Positions 11,501-25,599 of a stretch of 64,000 bases of DNA are shown piece after piece; the first letter of the stretch is position 1, and every line of letters begins with the position of its first letter. The translations under genes were made by a program, and so were the position numbers. Source of the DNA: Oreocharis arfaki (taxonomy: Eukaryota; Chordata; Aves; Passeriformes; Paramythiidae); the NCBI GenBank assembly GCA_013398015.1, contig VZRR01013559.1:62001-126000 (forward strand). Direction: 5' to 3'. Under the pieces are notes generated by a model. It saw only the letters and a list, made by a program, of their open reading frames with translations, had not been told where the DNA came from and did not search any database.

Positions 11501-14397
11501 CCTCAGTCAGAGAAGCAGCTTGTTGCCAAGTTAGATTTTAATCTTCAGCGATAGTACCTAAACATCATGTCGAATTTCACTTTACCATCTTAACCATTGA
11601 AACATTTTCCTTCTTGTCTTCTCGGTTTGTTTGATATGTATACAAATAGGTTGCTATTCCTAAGTACATAGAATAGCATACAGCGCTAAAATTTAAATTT
11701 TAAGTCAAATACCAAAGCCCAATGAATGTTTCACATTTATGTGAGCCATATTTTTAAAGAATTATCAATCAACTTGATTTAGATTTGAAAGATAAAATTA
11801 AAACAATAGAAAGCAGGATTGCAAGAGGAGATAATTATTCCTATGTTCACACTAAAACTTTGGAATTTATCACTTTTGGACAATTTTAAACAACTCTCTG
11901 ATAAAGTAGGATGATCTATTTCTCATTTTCTGCCAAAGGAAAATGCCAAATATATGGCTTTCACTTTTGGTCCTGCTGCTGCTCCAACTGCCAGCTGGAA
12001 ACAAATACGGAAATAAAAGCTTTAAAGAAACACTATGCCATTTTTTTTTAACTGAACGATGCAAAACAAGGCAAAAAAACATGCATCTATTTACTTGCCA
12101 TTCATGAAAAATAATTCTGTTTGTGCTTATCGTATCTGGTAATCTTTTTCAAAACATTTCAAAGAAATACTTTTAGATTTGTTGTTCAAAACTAGGTCTG
12201 AAAATATGGTTCATATTAAATTTGAAAACTGAAAGCTCCAGCTAGCATTTGTTAGAAAGAAATTACACGTAAACTACGAACACGTGAATTACCAGATAAG
12301 AACTCTGACTTAAACGAAAGCTGAGAGTATCACTTAATAAATGAGCACATCAATTTTTTTTGCCTCAGAAATCTAAGCCAGAGAAACATACTTAGTTTAC
12401 CCCATTTGATAGTTTTCTTACTTCCAAAAGTCTTTAAAGACTAGGTTCATCTTATTAATTAATTCAAAGTGCATATGAAGCTTGATAGAGCACATGAAAT
12501 GAAGGTCTACATGAAGAAGTGTTTAAATACCAAAGATGCACATCCATCTAGACACAAACTATCCTCTAAACAGAGCCCTATCTGGGAATCTGAAGCGTTA
12601 AATCTCAGCTCTACTATTATTTTGTAGTCCTTAAAGCAATTAATTTCAAGTCCTCAAAAATTATTTATTTAACAGCATAATTCCTCAAGAGTTTTCTGAC
12701 ATTTTAATTCTTCTTACTTAAGCTTCATGTAAAACATGAACCAAATATGGCAAACATTGAAATTTCAGAAAACTTAAAAAAAAAATCTAATGAATTTTGT
12801 GTGTCTCAACTCAAACATCATTGTACAATATCCACTGAGGGAATTCAAACACCTTTGTAATGACATGTGGACCAGTGGAATATGCAGGAAATAAAAGTAA
12901 CAAAATAACAAAGCAGATTTGCATTTGTGACCTTAAACAAATAATTAACTATGGGAAATCCCAACAAACTAAGTAGTTCTAAGCCCAATATTATTTTTCT
13001 GGTTGAACATGTTGGGTAAATCCTTTATTTAATGCATTCTAACACTATCAAACTTATTTTAAAGATAATTTCCTGCAGTACTAACCGTCTGTCAACAGTA
13101 GCAGAAAGGTCCATAAACACCTGTTTTCTTTGAGAAGTAGAGTACATGAGCTTGTTGGTTTCTTGCTATTACGGCATAATAGTTCCAAGAGCACAAACTA
13201 TTTCATTTAGAAGGGTGACAGATCTTGCCATCGCACTGTATGGTGCAAAAAGGCAACTGAAGTGAATAGTGGAAAGTCTCCAGAGGTAAAAAGAAATGCC
13301 AAAATATTTATAGAAAGAAATGCCTCAGAAAACTACACCGTGACAGTTAAATTAATTTGCTAGAAATGTATACAATCTTAGAGTTCAACTACTGTTTAAT
13401 GCTATTTAATATAGAGACTGAAAAGGTCTGAGCCATACTGAGGCAAGTTAGAAACTCTGATAAAGAAGGTATGCTACTGTGCTAATGGAAGGTTGTATTT
13501 ATGGAAATTAATTTTAAGAGGAAAACAAAGCAGTGTGTCAGCATATAGTGTTTCTTTCTTTGGGCTAAATTCAGATGTCCACACTCAGATATTTTCTGTC
13601 ATATAAGATGTCTCTGCATCTTATCTGACTTCTAACTGCCTCTCTAGAAGGATATGGATTTTCCTGTCATACGTTAGCCTTGCTCTCAACATCTTGAATA
13701 CCTGAGCATCTCACACAGCAACAGATACTTGAGGATGAACAAACAAATTGTATCTTTGGTGTACTGAAGTGCTTGATGTAATAAGAAAAAACATGCTTCA
13801 TATAGAAAAAACTCTTAATTAAAATATTACAACTTATAAACTGCTTATATATACGTTTATACACTCAACGTATTTTATATGCATGATGAGAATGAGGGAA
13901 CTATGAATGAATGTATATGCCTGTAATAAACACACAGTAATACTAAATGGACATTACATTGTCAGGACATCAAGGTTTTACATAAATCTGGACAGGTAAT
14001 GTTATCCACTAGAAAGTTTAAATACATTGAGGCTAACTTCGTTCTGAATAAAAATATGCAAATACATTTTCTTCGTGTTTACATTATGAATAACAAGAAG
14101 TTATGAATACGAAATTTTGGCATTCATGTTAACAGATAAACTGACTTTGAAAGTTGCGTTTTCTTCTAAGTTTTTCTTCCTACTGTATTTTTAAAATACA
14201 CAACTACATGCTTTCTTGGCCCCAGTGTACTTTTGAAATAAAAACCAAATTGTTTTCTGAATAATTCCCTGTATTATTATTATTTTCATAAACTAGAATT
14301 CAATTTAATCTGCAGTCTAGGAAGTAATAATCTTAGCATGTGACAACAGGCTTTGTAATTTACAATTACATTTTTACATGAAAAAGTAAAAAGAAAA

Positions 14398-14833
14398 GGA
14401 GCCACAAACTGCAGCCTGCGGGAAGGAGCCACATTCAAGCAGTTTATGAAGGACTGTTATCCCAAAAAAGGGACCCTGCAATAGAGCAGGGAACAAGTGT
14501 GAAGAAGGACTGGCAGAGAGGAGCTGTTAATGAATTGACTGCAGCCCATATTCCCCACACCCCTTCACAATTCAGTCAGGAAGGATGCAGAAGAGTTTGA
14601 CATGAGAAGAAGTTTTTATTTTTGTTTCTCACCATCCTACTCTATTTTTAATTGTCTATAAATTAATCTTCCCCAAACTGAATCTATTTTGCATAACTGG
14701 TGAACAATCTCCCTGTCCTTACCTTGACCCATGAGCTTTTTCATTTTATTTCCTCCCCCTGTCCTGATGAGGAGGAGGAGCAAGAAAGCAGCTTGGTGGG
14801 CACCTGGCAGCCAGACAAGATCAACCCACCACA
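14398..14833 (+). mobile_element. ERVL-type LTR fragment (3' part)
   Basis: The right end (TTGACCCATGAGCTTTTTCA, then GTGGGCACCTGGCAGCCAGA and CAACCCACCACA) matches the right end of the complete LTR at 48875-49853. The middle contains GAATTGACTGCAGCCCATAT, also shared. The left half of the LTR is missing. No internal retroviral coding sequence adjoins it. A long T-rich insertion or decayed part lies near 14.6-14.7 kb. Confidence 0.8.
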
Positions 14834-16626
14834 ACTATATAGGAGAACTGAAACATTAAAATTACTTCTAATAAAATTACTTATGAAGCTATTTGCATTC
14901 AGCCATAGTAAATATTAATCTTCTCTTAGCGATCATGGGGAGAAAACAAAATCCTTTCATCCAAAAGTCATAAAAATAGTAATAGTGATGACAGTACATA
15001 CATTTTGAACCTTGTTCAGCAATGCTTCTCATGGTTTAAATTTCCAAAAATGAAAAGCACAACACAAAACCTAATTACATATTTAATCTTTTTGGTAATA
15101 AAAGCCTACCTGCCTTGGCTTCAAAATCTAATCTCCCACACCTGAGTGTACTTTCTCAAATCCTATACTTATGTCAAAAATGTCATGTCCCTTGCATCTC
15201 AGTGATAATGAATATATTTATTTTCATCCTGTGCCATGAGGTTTACATGTATTAAGAGAAAGTGATAAATATGATTGAGTTTAATGATTACAGGCCTGAT
15301 TCCTTTATAGTCTACCTTGATTTTATGCCTTTGCTTTTGTAAGCACGTGAGTAGAGCTGTTCTTGAACTATATTATTCTCGACCTGATAAAAAATATACC
15401 AGAAACAGAGAAGATGATCTCTGGTCATTAGTATCAAAACCAAAGGGCAATCTGCTCAAATATGCAAGTCATAGAGCCCTGTAACACATTTGGGCAGAAG
15501 TCATTAATTGGCTCTAATTCAAATTATAAATGGGTAAACAGAACAGTTTCTGTCAGTTTGCTAAGACATCATCTGTAATGAATATCCAATGAGGAGATTA
15601 TATAAAAACTCCATTAAAATGTAAAGAGAATAGTAGTTAAGGATAGGTGCAATTTTCCCTCTGCAATATTATATGACTTATTTTTATATCAATGTAAAAC
15701 GTACAAATAATTTACTCCAGGAAAAAAAAAATACTCAATAGCAGAATGTGCTATCAATAAAATACTACAGAAAAAAAAAAGGAAGAATATCTTTAAAGAT
15801 GCATTTCAAATCCTTGTGGACCAGTTTTAAATATTAGTTTGCTTCTAAAGATGTGTGCTCAGCTACTTTCTTGTTGAAATTCTTATTGACACAGAAATAT
15901 GAAGATATATTGTCTAGAAAATTAAATACAGTGTAAACCATACTTCAGACAAGCTGGGCCAGTGACCAAATAAAGTAGCTTTTAAGATACAAGAACAGTT
16001 CAAATTTGACTTGCATGCCAATGAAACCTGCAAACCAAAAAGCCTTCAGGTGGAGTTATATATTTCTTTTTACCATTTAAAGCTAATTAAAAATCCAGTG
16101 TTCTGACATTCCTGCAATTTCTTCTTTTGTTTCTATAACAATATATGAGCACTGCATGCATTTTTAATATTTTGCATAAATTCTGACACTGGCATTATAT
16201 AATTTGATCTCAAAGAGATGAATAATGAGACTTTGTAATGCAGTTTTGGGGGCTGGAGGAAGCATTTTGATAAATCATGTTCAGGTTTAGTCCTCAAAAA
16301 ACTGATCTATCTTGAGCAACAATAACAGCATTGTATCAAAGAGCTTGAAAAAACATGATAAAACTGTGTCCTAGCACTTTAGAACAAAAGTAAATCACAA
16401 AATATCCCTGAAGGTTAAAACTACTTTCTAATATTTGACCAAGAAATGGTATTAAGTCTTTAAAAACTGAAATAAAAATGAAAAACATAATTTTAGCATG
16501 ACAAAACAAAATTTAAAGTGGAATAAACGTTCTTTGATATCTTCTATGCTTAATAACACATTGGTGACCTTTTTTGCCTTAATAAAAGAATGTACAGCAA
16601 TACATGTAATATGGACTTTGTTATCA

Positions 16627-16779
16627 GGGATAGGATAGGATACGATAGGATAGGAGTAGAACAGGATCAGAGTAGGATGGGGTAGAATAGGATAGTGTAA
16701 AATAATAGATAAAGGTAGGATAGATACAGGCAGAATAGAATAGAACAGAATAGAATAGAATAGCACAGAACAGAACAGT
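16627..16779 (+). repeat. Degenerate (GGATA)n/(GAATA)n pentanucleotide repeat
   Basis: About 150 bases of imperfect GGATA, GATAG and AGAATA units. One half is GGATA-like and the other AGAAT-like. It sits directly at the 3' end of the adjoining CR1, whose tail normally carries short repeats. It probably grew from that tail by slippage. Confidence 0.85.
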
Positions 16780-16804
16780 TAAGTAGAAAAATACCAACAA
16801 CAAT

Positions 16805-17095
16805 CATCTTGTCCAGCTGCGTGACCACTTCAGGGCTCACCTAAAGTTAACTTACATTATTAAGGGCATTTTTCAAACTGTCCTAAACACTGACAGGCTT
16901 GGGGCATACTCTAGGACCACTCCAGGAAGCCTGTTCCACTGTTTAACCATCCTCTTGGTAAAGAACTGCTTTCTGATGTCCAGTCTAAACCTCCCTTGGC
17001 ATGGCTTTGAACCATTACCACAAGTCTTATCCCCGAATCCCAGGGAGAAGAGCTCACATCTCCCTCTCCACTCCCCCTCCTGAGGGAAGGACACT
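16805..17095 (-). mobile_element. CR1 LINE 3' part
   Basis: The minus strand encodes the C-terminal CR1 segment (CQGRFRLDIRKQFFTKRMVK, then QWNRLPGVV), followed by a decayed 3' UTR. It is 5'-truncated, as usual for CR1. Immediately beyond its 3' end lies an expanded pentanucleotide repeat (16627-16779), listed separately. Confidence 0.88.
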
Positions 17096-20000
17096 CTTAA
17101 ATGACTAAAGCAATAATAAAAGATCTATGATGTGAACTGTCCAGTTCTGTCATGAATGGAATTTAATAAAAGAACTGTACTTAAGACTCCAGGCACAATT
17201 GCCTATGCACCTTTAAAGAAAAATATGAAAGGGGTGAGGCTTTGTAATAACGTCAGGAAGAAGATATTTGTTTAACATTACATCAGGTTGAACAACTTAT
17301 TTTATAGTGAAACAGTCACAGTGATTATGATTTCAAAAATTAGAACTGTAAAATTAATATGGATTTTATACGACTATGTTTTCTTTCCTCATTAAATATG
17401 TCTTTTAAGTACAAATTAAACAAAATTTCTTCAATATGTGAAGCAAAGGGTTGTCTCCACCTTCATTCTACAAAAATAGTTGAAATGTTCTATGAAACAT
17501 AGTGATAAAGTTAGATCTTCGGATGTTTCGTCCACATGCTCTCAATTACAAAAGGCCTTTCACTTAGTTATTTCCCTGTCACAAAATGTTTTATATCCAT
17601 AGTACAAAGAGTTTTATTATTACTTCAGTTACATGAAATCACAGAACTTTATGAAACCAAATTAAGAGCAAAACTATGAACTCGGATGTACCCCTAGATA
17701 CTTAAAAATCCAAACAAAAAAAGAAATCAGTCACAGCCATCTGAGTCTGAAAAGTCATAAGTCATGCAATCATACAGCACTCAAGTTTTGTGCCATGATG
17801 TGTGAGATTATGCAAAATTTCAATTATTACATTTTTGTCTTCTCCTCCCCAGTTGCTGAAAAAAAATAGACAACTTAAACAATCATGTTGGCCTGTAACA
17901 AAACTAGAAAGAAAATCCATCTGCCTGAGTGAGGTTGATTCTTTGGGATCTGAAAATTTTTTGTTCAGAAGGCTTTATTACAGCATTGAGGTCCCACCTT
18001 CTTCTCATTATTTCAACATCTCCCAGGTTTTTTATGACTGAAATTTGACAGGGAGTGCAGCAAGAAGAATGGCAGTTTCCTGCTCTGCTCAGGATGCATC
18101 ACTTGTTGATGCAAAACACAGATCATCCACATCCTGGAAGAGACTGACACTCAGATGAGCTGAAACAGAAACATGGTTAAATGCATAACAGTCCCTTAAG
18201 GCACAGATGATTACAGGCCTGTTAAAACATGCAACTATAGATGAAAAGATGTAAAGCAGGTATGAATCAAACCCACTGTGGCCACGTAACTGGATTTCGT
18301 GTATGAATGTTAAAGCCTTGAAAAACACACACCTGCTCATTCCCACTGAGACCTATGCTCCCTTGGGCAAACTGTCTCAGTGCTCGCCTGAGACATGGAC
18401 ACTGAAAATATAATATTAAATGCAACAGATTTTCAGATACACTTAGCAAAAAGCAATTTTGGACTTCAGAATATAACTAATTAGAATCACCAAACACAAT
18501 GTTTTTTCCTACCTGTACAAATAAAAAATCCCACATAGCCAATATACACTAACACATGGTCAAATAATGCATACAGACAGGTATTTTTAACAGCTTCACT
18601 AGGTTTGGAAGGTAGTTCATTTTTTTACAATGCAGTGATCATTCCAGAATATTTTAGACATACTCTTTCCCGAGAAATAAATATTTACTGTCATCCTTTA
18701 GCTGCGACATACAAAACCTTACACCCATTTAATACATGCTGTGAGACAAGCAAACATCATTAAACGGGTCAGTTATATTGTGAATGTTTTCTTATATGCA
18801 TAAGACGTTTAAATACACCTGCATATTATGAAGTCTCAATGCACTCAACCACCACTAGAATGCCCAGTCAGTCTCCAAGAGTAACCCTCCATCACAAAAG
18901 ACTTCACTGCTCTACCCTGGCTCCCCCCTACCTTGTAACCAGATAGCCCTGTAATGCAGTATTGCCCTTCCTAGTAACAAGCACGTTTGCACCGAACTTT
19001 CAAGACCTCAGGATTGGTGTTTGTTAGGTTTTCCCTGTCTGAACTTTTCTTGTGGAGAGTTGCAGCTTTGTTTTACTTCATTTCTACGACAGTGATTTCT
19101 CCTATTGACAAGGTCTCTATGGCTAGTTTAATTTTATCTTTATGAAGTACAACCATAATTGTATACAGGTATCTGTAGCAAGTTGTTGTTTCATTAGAAT
19201 GAGATATTTATGACTTTAACAAGGGCTATACGCCACAGCTATAAACCACTCAGAACAGCTCAAGAAATGTAGTCCTAGAGCTGGACAAAATTGGCTCTAG
19301 AGGTAACAGAGAAAAAAACCAGCATCTAATAAACATAAAATATACCATATATAGCAAATATTGAGATTTCTGTATGCACTATTCTTTTTATCTAATAATT
19401 AAATGTATAGCAATAACTTTTTTTGAAATTTAACTGCTAAGATCTCTATTTTACTAACCACTAATTCTTTCCTTTACTTAAACATACTGTGTGCTTCCTC
19501 TTTGTCCATGAACAAGATTTTGATTTATTTTTGCTGACTTACCATTTTGCAATTAGGAGTCCTAAAAACAACAGTAGATACAGCCTTAGCCAATTAAATT
19601 TTACAGTATTTCTCTAATATATGTTGCTTAACCTTTACTTTCATTTCCATGGTACTGTGATTAATGGTGAAGACTACTTGCATTTCTATAGCAGAACAAG
19701 CTTACAATCTTCTATAAGTATCAATACTTGTAACATCGTGGTACCATTTTTATAGTAACCCCCCCTGTTGTCCACATATTTGAAACACAGAGTTCATTCT
19801 TTAATCTGATATGAGAAGCTGTAAAGTGGCCTTTGTCTCCAAAATCTGTCATTTAGTCACAAAACTGTTTTTCCTCTTTCCTATGTCTTAACAAAGACAC
19901 AGCTAGGTGTACTTTTTAAAAAGCTTAATCCAAATGAGATGTCAATATGTCCTTGTTCTTTATAATTATATAGCTTAAATGTGAAAGAAGCAGTAGAATT

Positions 20001-21163
20001 GCACAAGCATAACTATCACAACACGATTTATTGACATTTTGAGAATAAGAGGACTTTTAATCAGAATTGTTGTGGCTAGCTACGGTATACCTGAAACCAT
20101 TTAGAAACAGAAACTAACTTTCAGTATCCAGTCTGTCAATTTATAAACTTAGTATCTGAAAATAATAATTTCCCCATTATCAGTATGCACCAATTATTTT
20201 TTTTCTTTTATTTGCATACATATACACAGACATATACACTCATTCTATAGTCATGGTCCTTGATTTGTCTGTATAAATTATTATTTGTATATCAAAATTT
20301 AAAAAAAATTGAAAGAAATAAATGGAAGAAAAAAAATTAATTTTTGTTTAAGTTCTCACTAAATGCTTTATAATAAAAATTGCGGCACCTACCTATATTA
20401 TAAATCTATACCATTTGTCAAATTTGGCATTTGTGATAAGCAGGTAATAAAATTCATGATCAAATATTATCTAATGCCATCTATCAGAATAGCCAATTTA
20501 TCCTAATACAGTTCCTGTTTTTCTAGATCTTGTAAATATAAACCAACAAAAATTTTACTATATTAAAACCAAAGTCCAAAGTCAAATTTTACTTAGTCTC
20601 TTTGGATTTCATTTGTATACGTTTCCTTGGCACTTTTTAAAAGGTTTATCACTGCTTTCCCTTTATTCCTTTTAATAATGAGTATTTTAAATAATTAGTT
20701 TACTTATTTCTATTTAATTTGTAAAGACTTTAGGCATTTAAAATATACTTGTATAAGGTGCCAAACAACTATTATAAAAAATATTAACATTTCTAAAAGA
20801 CTTCTTTTGGCTAATCTGTTTTATCAGATCTTCTGTTTTCTTTCTTTTTCTCTTCCCTGTACCTCCCACCTGTACACTGTTCATGAAAAAAAACTATTGA
20901 CATTACATTTGTAAACTGGCAATGCAAGTACTGTAAGCTGTAATAGTGAACACAGCAAAATGTGAAATGCAGTTTGGTTAAGAAGATACTAGCTAAAAAG
21001 TTTAAATTATTAAAACATCATTACTTTCTCTTTGTGTTTTAAGTCTAGCTGGAGATAGTGTACCCTTATGGTTTCAGTCACAATAGATATCACATTTGAA
21101 GTGGTCCAGCTTCTTGATGAATTCGATATCTAATAATGGATTACTTTCCTGCTGATTCTTTAG

Positions 21164-21263
21164 AAAAAAAAACCAAACAAAAAAAACCAACCAAACAAAA
21201 AAAACCCAAAAACCCAAACAAACAAAAACCAACCAACCAAACAAAAAATCCCCAACCAAACCT
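21164..21263 (+). repeat. A/C-rich low-complexity tract
   Basis: AAACC, AACCAACC and CAAACAAAAACC units over 100 bases with virtually no G or T. Confidence 0.88.
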
Positions 21264-22469
21264 AACGACTGTAAGTGGGATTTTTAAATTCTATTTGGAG
21301 TTAGTGTTTTTAACTTCAGATTTTAAAAATACATAGAGATTTCAATGTTTTTTAAACAGTACGTTAATATCTAAGTTTCTACACTGGGAAGGAATGTGAG
21401 TACACTGTAGACAGGTTTAGAAAGCAAAGTGATCTTGAAAAATTGGAGAGATTGCCTTACCAGAAAAAAAAGAGTAAAAGAAATGTGTCATTAAATAGGA
21501 CATTACATTTTGAAAGGTGTAATGTACTGCTCAGTTACAGAATGAGTGACAGGTAGTCAGGTAACAGCTCTCTAGAAGAGGATCTGGATGTCATAACAGA
21601 GCACTAGCTGAACACAAATCATCAGTCACCTCTCTGAAAAAGTCAGACATCTTAAGAGAGCATACATCTGTCTGCAACAGATGGGGAGACATTTTTTCTC
21701 TTTAATCAACATTTATGAGACCTCAACTGCAAAGCTGTGTCAATTTGACCTGAATCTTCAAGAAAGATATCAACCAACTAGAAACCATTTCCTTTAAAAG
21801 ATATTTATATTATTTAGTTTTCAGAAATACAAGTGAAGGAAAAGTATGAATCACATAAGTATTCAGCTTATTTTTCTGCATGTAAAAGTATCATGGCTGT
21901 AATGTCAACAATACAGTGCTTTTGGACTAAAATGATATATCTGTAAAATTTATTTTGGAAGGACTGTTATCTTCAGTCCTTGAATAGCTTGGCTAGTAGA
22001 TAAGTGTTCAAAAGTGACAGATTTCAGGAAATGTAGAAGTATCATGTAAACTGAAATCCGGCACATAAGGTGATTTGTATTTTTTGTTGCACAGCCACAG
22101 GTGAGCTCCAAGTAGTTTGGGGATTTTTTTTTTCCCTTTTTTTCTTTTTTTTGTTTTTTAATTTTTTTATTTTAGTTCTTTTACGTCTCAGTTGTTCTGC
22201 ACTGCAGAACTTCTACAAGCTGTTTTAATGGCAATGTCCAATAAGCTGAATAAGAAAGGTGAAAAGCTAAGACACTAATATGAAATCTTTGGCAAAGATT
22301 TGTGCACAAATTAATCTCTATCTCTTCTTAAACTACAAAATAAAACTGCAGGCAGATGAAAGCAATTATTTTCAAAGCTGGGCATTCTTAAAACTAAAAA
22401 AAAGAGACAAATTTATCTCTGAAAGGACAAGACAGAACAGGTGCCTGATTTCTACCACACACAACTGAG

Positions 22470-22499
22470 TTCTGATAAATTCTGATAAATTCTGATAGA
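22470..22499 (+). repeat. Three tandem copies of a 10-mer
   Basis: TTCTGATAAA appears three times in a row, with one change in the last copy. Confidence 0.9.
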
Positions 22500-25169
22500 T
22501 ACACAAGTAGCCTATGTATCTCTCTAAAATCTGAAGAAAGAATAAAGAAGTGATAAAAATGTATGTCATATTGGTAGGAGCAAATAACTGTTTACGCACA
22601 GATATTCACTAAACAGACACTAGTAAAAAAATAAAGAGTAGAAATAGAGAAAATTGTTATTTTTTGTTTGGTTCCACAACTCCTGCTCTTTCTATTTGGT
22701 TTCCACTATTATTTGCTTTAACCAAGAGTTAGTTTATGTCTAAAGGAAGAACTTAATACCTGCCAATAAGATGGCCACGACCTTATTGTACAGCTCTCAT
22801 TTCCCTGCTCTTAAGAGACATAAACTGCCAATAAGACTGAGTGAAATGAAATAAACTATGTCTGATGCCAATTCAAAGTTTAACATTTGCTCTTCTATCA
22901 CAGGAAAATTTTACATGCAATAATTTATTCAAGAAACATTTCAAAATGCATATGTGACATAATAAAGATTTATTCTGTTTATATTCCTGCCCCTTAATCA
23001 CTTTTTTGAAGAAAAAAACAAGGTTCTTTTTGAATTACAAATCTAGATAACAATACTAAAAAAATAAAGACATTTGAGACTACTTTAATGTTATTAATTC
23101 TAAATATGGATCTGTAACGTCATTTCCAACCTATTTTATTCTCCCTTTATCACTATCAGTGCCTATTTGGTAGACATTTTTATTAGCTAAATGAAAAAAT
23201 ACTTGAATTACATCTCTGGATATACTATGCCTCCATAAAAAGGTTATAGATAGGTTTAGAGAGTTAGATATATTCTAATTATTTCAATAAAATCTTTACT
23301 GACATATTAATTCTTTAGGTGTTTTGCATATTACTTTGTATGAAAATATATTTGATTCTGGAGATAATCTGGCAGCTGCAATAAGACCAGTTTTGCTTTT
23401 CTGATACTAATATTCAGGGGGGGTTATTTAAATTAAACATTTTTTCCTAAGGAAATTACATCACAGACACATGTATCATGGACAAAAAAAGTGTGAAATG
23501 ATAGCACAAAATATTTCTTAATTTTCCAATATATTCTGTATTATCTAGAAAACTTTATTGCAAGCACATATCAATTTTGTTTCTATTACTACAAACTGTC
23601 CATTATTATAAAAGACTATTCAGAAGTGCTACAATCAAAACAATTGTTATAGAATTTTCTTTTTGTCTCTATTTCTGTACAGAATAGCACTTCTCTCTTT
23701 TTATTAAAAACATTTTTCATTATGTGATTGCAAAGATAATCTAAAAATGTGAACCAAGGGCAAATATGAATATGTAGAAAGTGTCAGAAAATGGCTCATG
23801 GAGATTAATTCTGCCCATTATGGCTCATTGGGGACCTTTGGACTGTGATATTAGCATTTTCACACTGCACCAAAAAAGTTGTTCTCTGTCAGAGAGATCA
23901 GTATTCTGAATGTCAATAATACCCATTATCTTTTTTCTGTCTCCCCGTTTTATCGAATCTGATTCAAACCACACCCATCAATAACTGCCAACAGAAGATT
24001 TCTGTGAATTACAAGGCATATATAGACTGATCAGTTTTCTGCCTCAGGTGGAGACACTAGGAGTCACCTTACAACTCTGAGGAAGATTTCCTCAGGACTT
24101 CTGAATTTAGAACACTAATTTGTGAAACCGACTACAGGTTCTCTGAATTCTAAAGCATGCAGAAAAGCAGAAAAAAAAAAGTAAAAACTTGATCTGTATA
24201 ATTTTCAAAGTTTTTAGACTCCAGCACACACAGAGCTCAATAAAGACATTAATAGTCAGTAGCAGTAGTAGAAGTAATAGTATAGCACTGCTATATGTCA
24301 ACTAATGGTAGACAGCTATGACTGTATCTTTAATATTATAAATTTTGTCTGTCTTATTGAAGTAGAATAAGAAGGCAGGGTATTTCTTGAAGGTGAAGTG
24401 AATTAATTATATGTCAAACTGACATTTAGTTATTCACAATAAAAAGATTTGTTAGAACAACACTAGAAGGGTCAAAAATGCTACACAAATCTTTGATCCC
24501 CATATGATGAAGCTGCCCAACAGTGAACTTAAAATAAAAGCTGAAGACAATATTTAAATATTCAAACCATGTCTCTAAATATTATTCATGTCTATTAAAG
24601 TTGTCATATAAATTTTAAAAGAAATGGACCTTATTATTCTTTCGGTTTGGGAATATAAAATAATTCAAATTACTCTAATGGCTTTCTAGAATGAAAATAT
24701 TAATCTAGTATCTTAAAGATATTCTTGATTTTTAAGTACGCATTTCCTAACTGTTTTAACAAAGAAAAGACCAGACACAATTAAGTTGAAACACTAGTGA
24801 TAAACCCAGCTTAGTGAGATATTTACAAGTAAGAATTACAGTTTCTGCATAATGCCATACTTTTATTGCAAAAAATTCTTAAAACTTGCAAAACATACCT
24901 TTTTTTTAGCCCTTCTTTTTCTAAATTATGTTCATATAAACACATATCTTCAGGAATCATAATTAGCATTCTACAGGGCTTAAAAGAAAAGTTGCAATTT
25001 CTTTAAAATTGTCTATAAACATTCTGTTATACTTGAAATGCCACAAACACAAGCTTGATAATTCTTATGTCAGTAAGAATGGAAATTAATACCTAGTACC
25101 TGAGAAATTTGCAAAATGCATATATGAACACAAAAATATTCCCAATGTCGAAACCACTTCGGTTAATCA

Positions 25170-25235
25170 GAGAATCATTTAGGTCGAAACTGACTTCTGG
25201 AAGTAATCTTGTCCATTCCCTAGCTCAGTGTAGGT
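25170..25235 (-). mobile_element. Short, decayed CR1 3' tail
   Basis: The AGAGAATCATTTAGGTCGAA start and the following TGTCCATTCC resemble the reverse complement of the CR1 3' end. It is too short to classify further. Confidence 0.5.
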
Positions 25236-25599
25236 ACAACTAGAATTATAAAGCTTATCATATTTCAAGTGATTATAGTAAATTACCATAAAATTAGTGC
25301 TGTAATAAAAATGCCATCTCACTCATTATTTTACCACGTTATTGTAAATCCAATTCAGGAATTGTATTTTGATTTGCCTAATTAAAAAACTTGGATTAAA
25401 AGTAATTATGCTGAAAACATAGTCTCTTACAGACATAAGTGCAATACAAAATGCTTCAAAGCTTAAGTGGTCAGAAAACTTTATAAAAGAATTCTTCAGT
25501 GAGCATCTTTGAAACAACTATCCAGAGATAGATACAGCTGGCAAATCCACAGGACTCATAAAGGGACAAAAGGAAAGAAGTAACCAAGCAAAAATGACC

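Noticed and set aside
16627..16779. Possible CRISPR-like array
   Set aside because: Units are five bases with no spacers. It is a microsatellite at a CR1 tail in a vertebrate genome.
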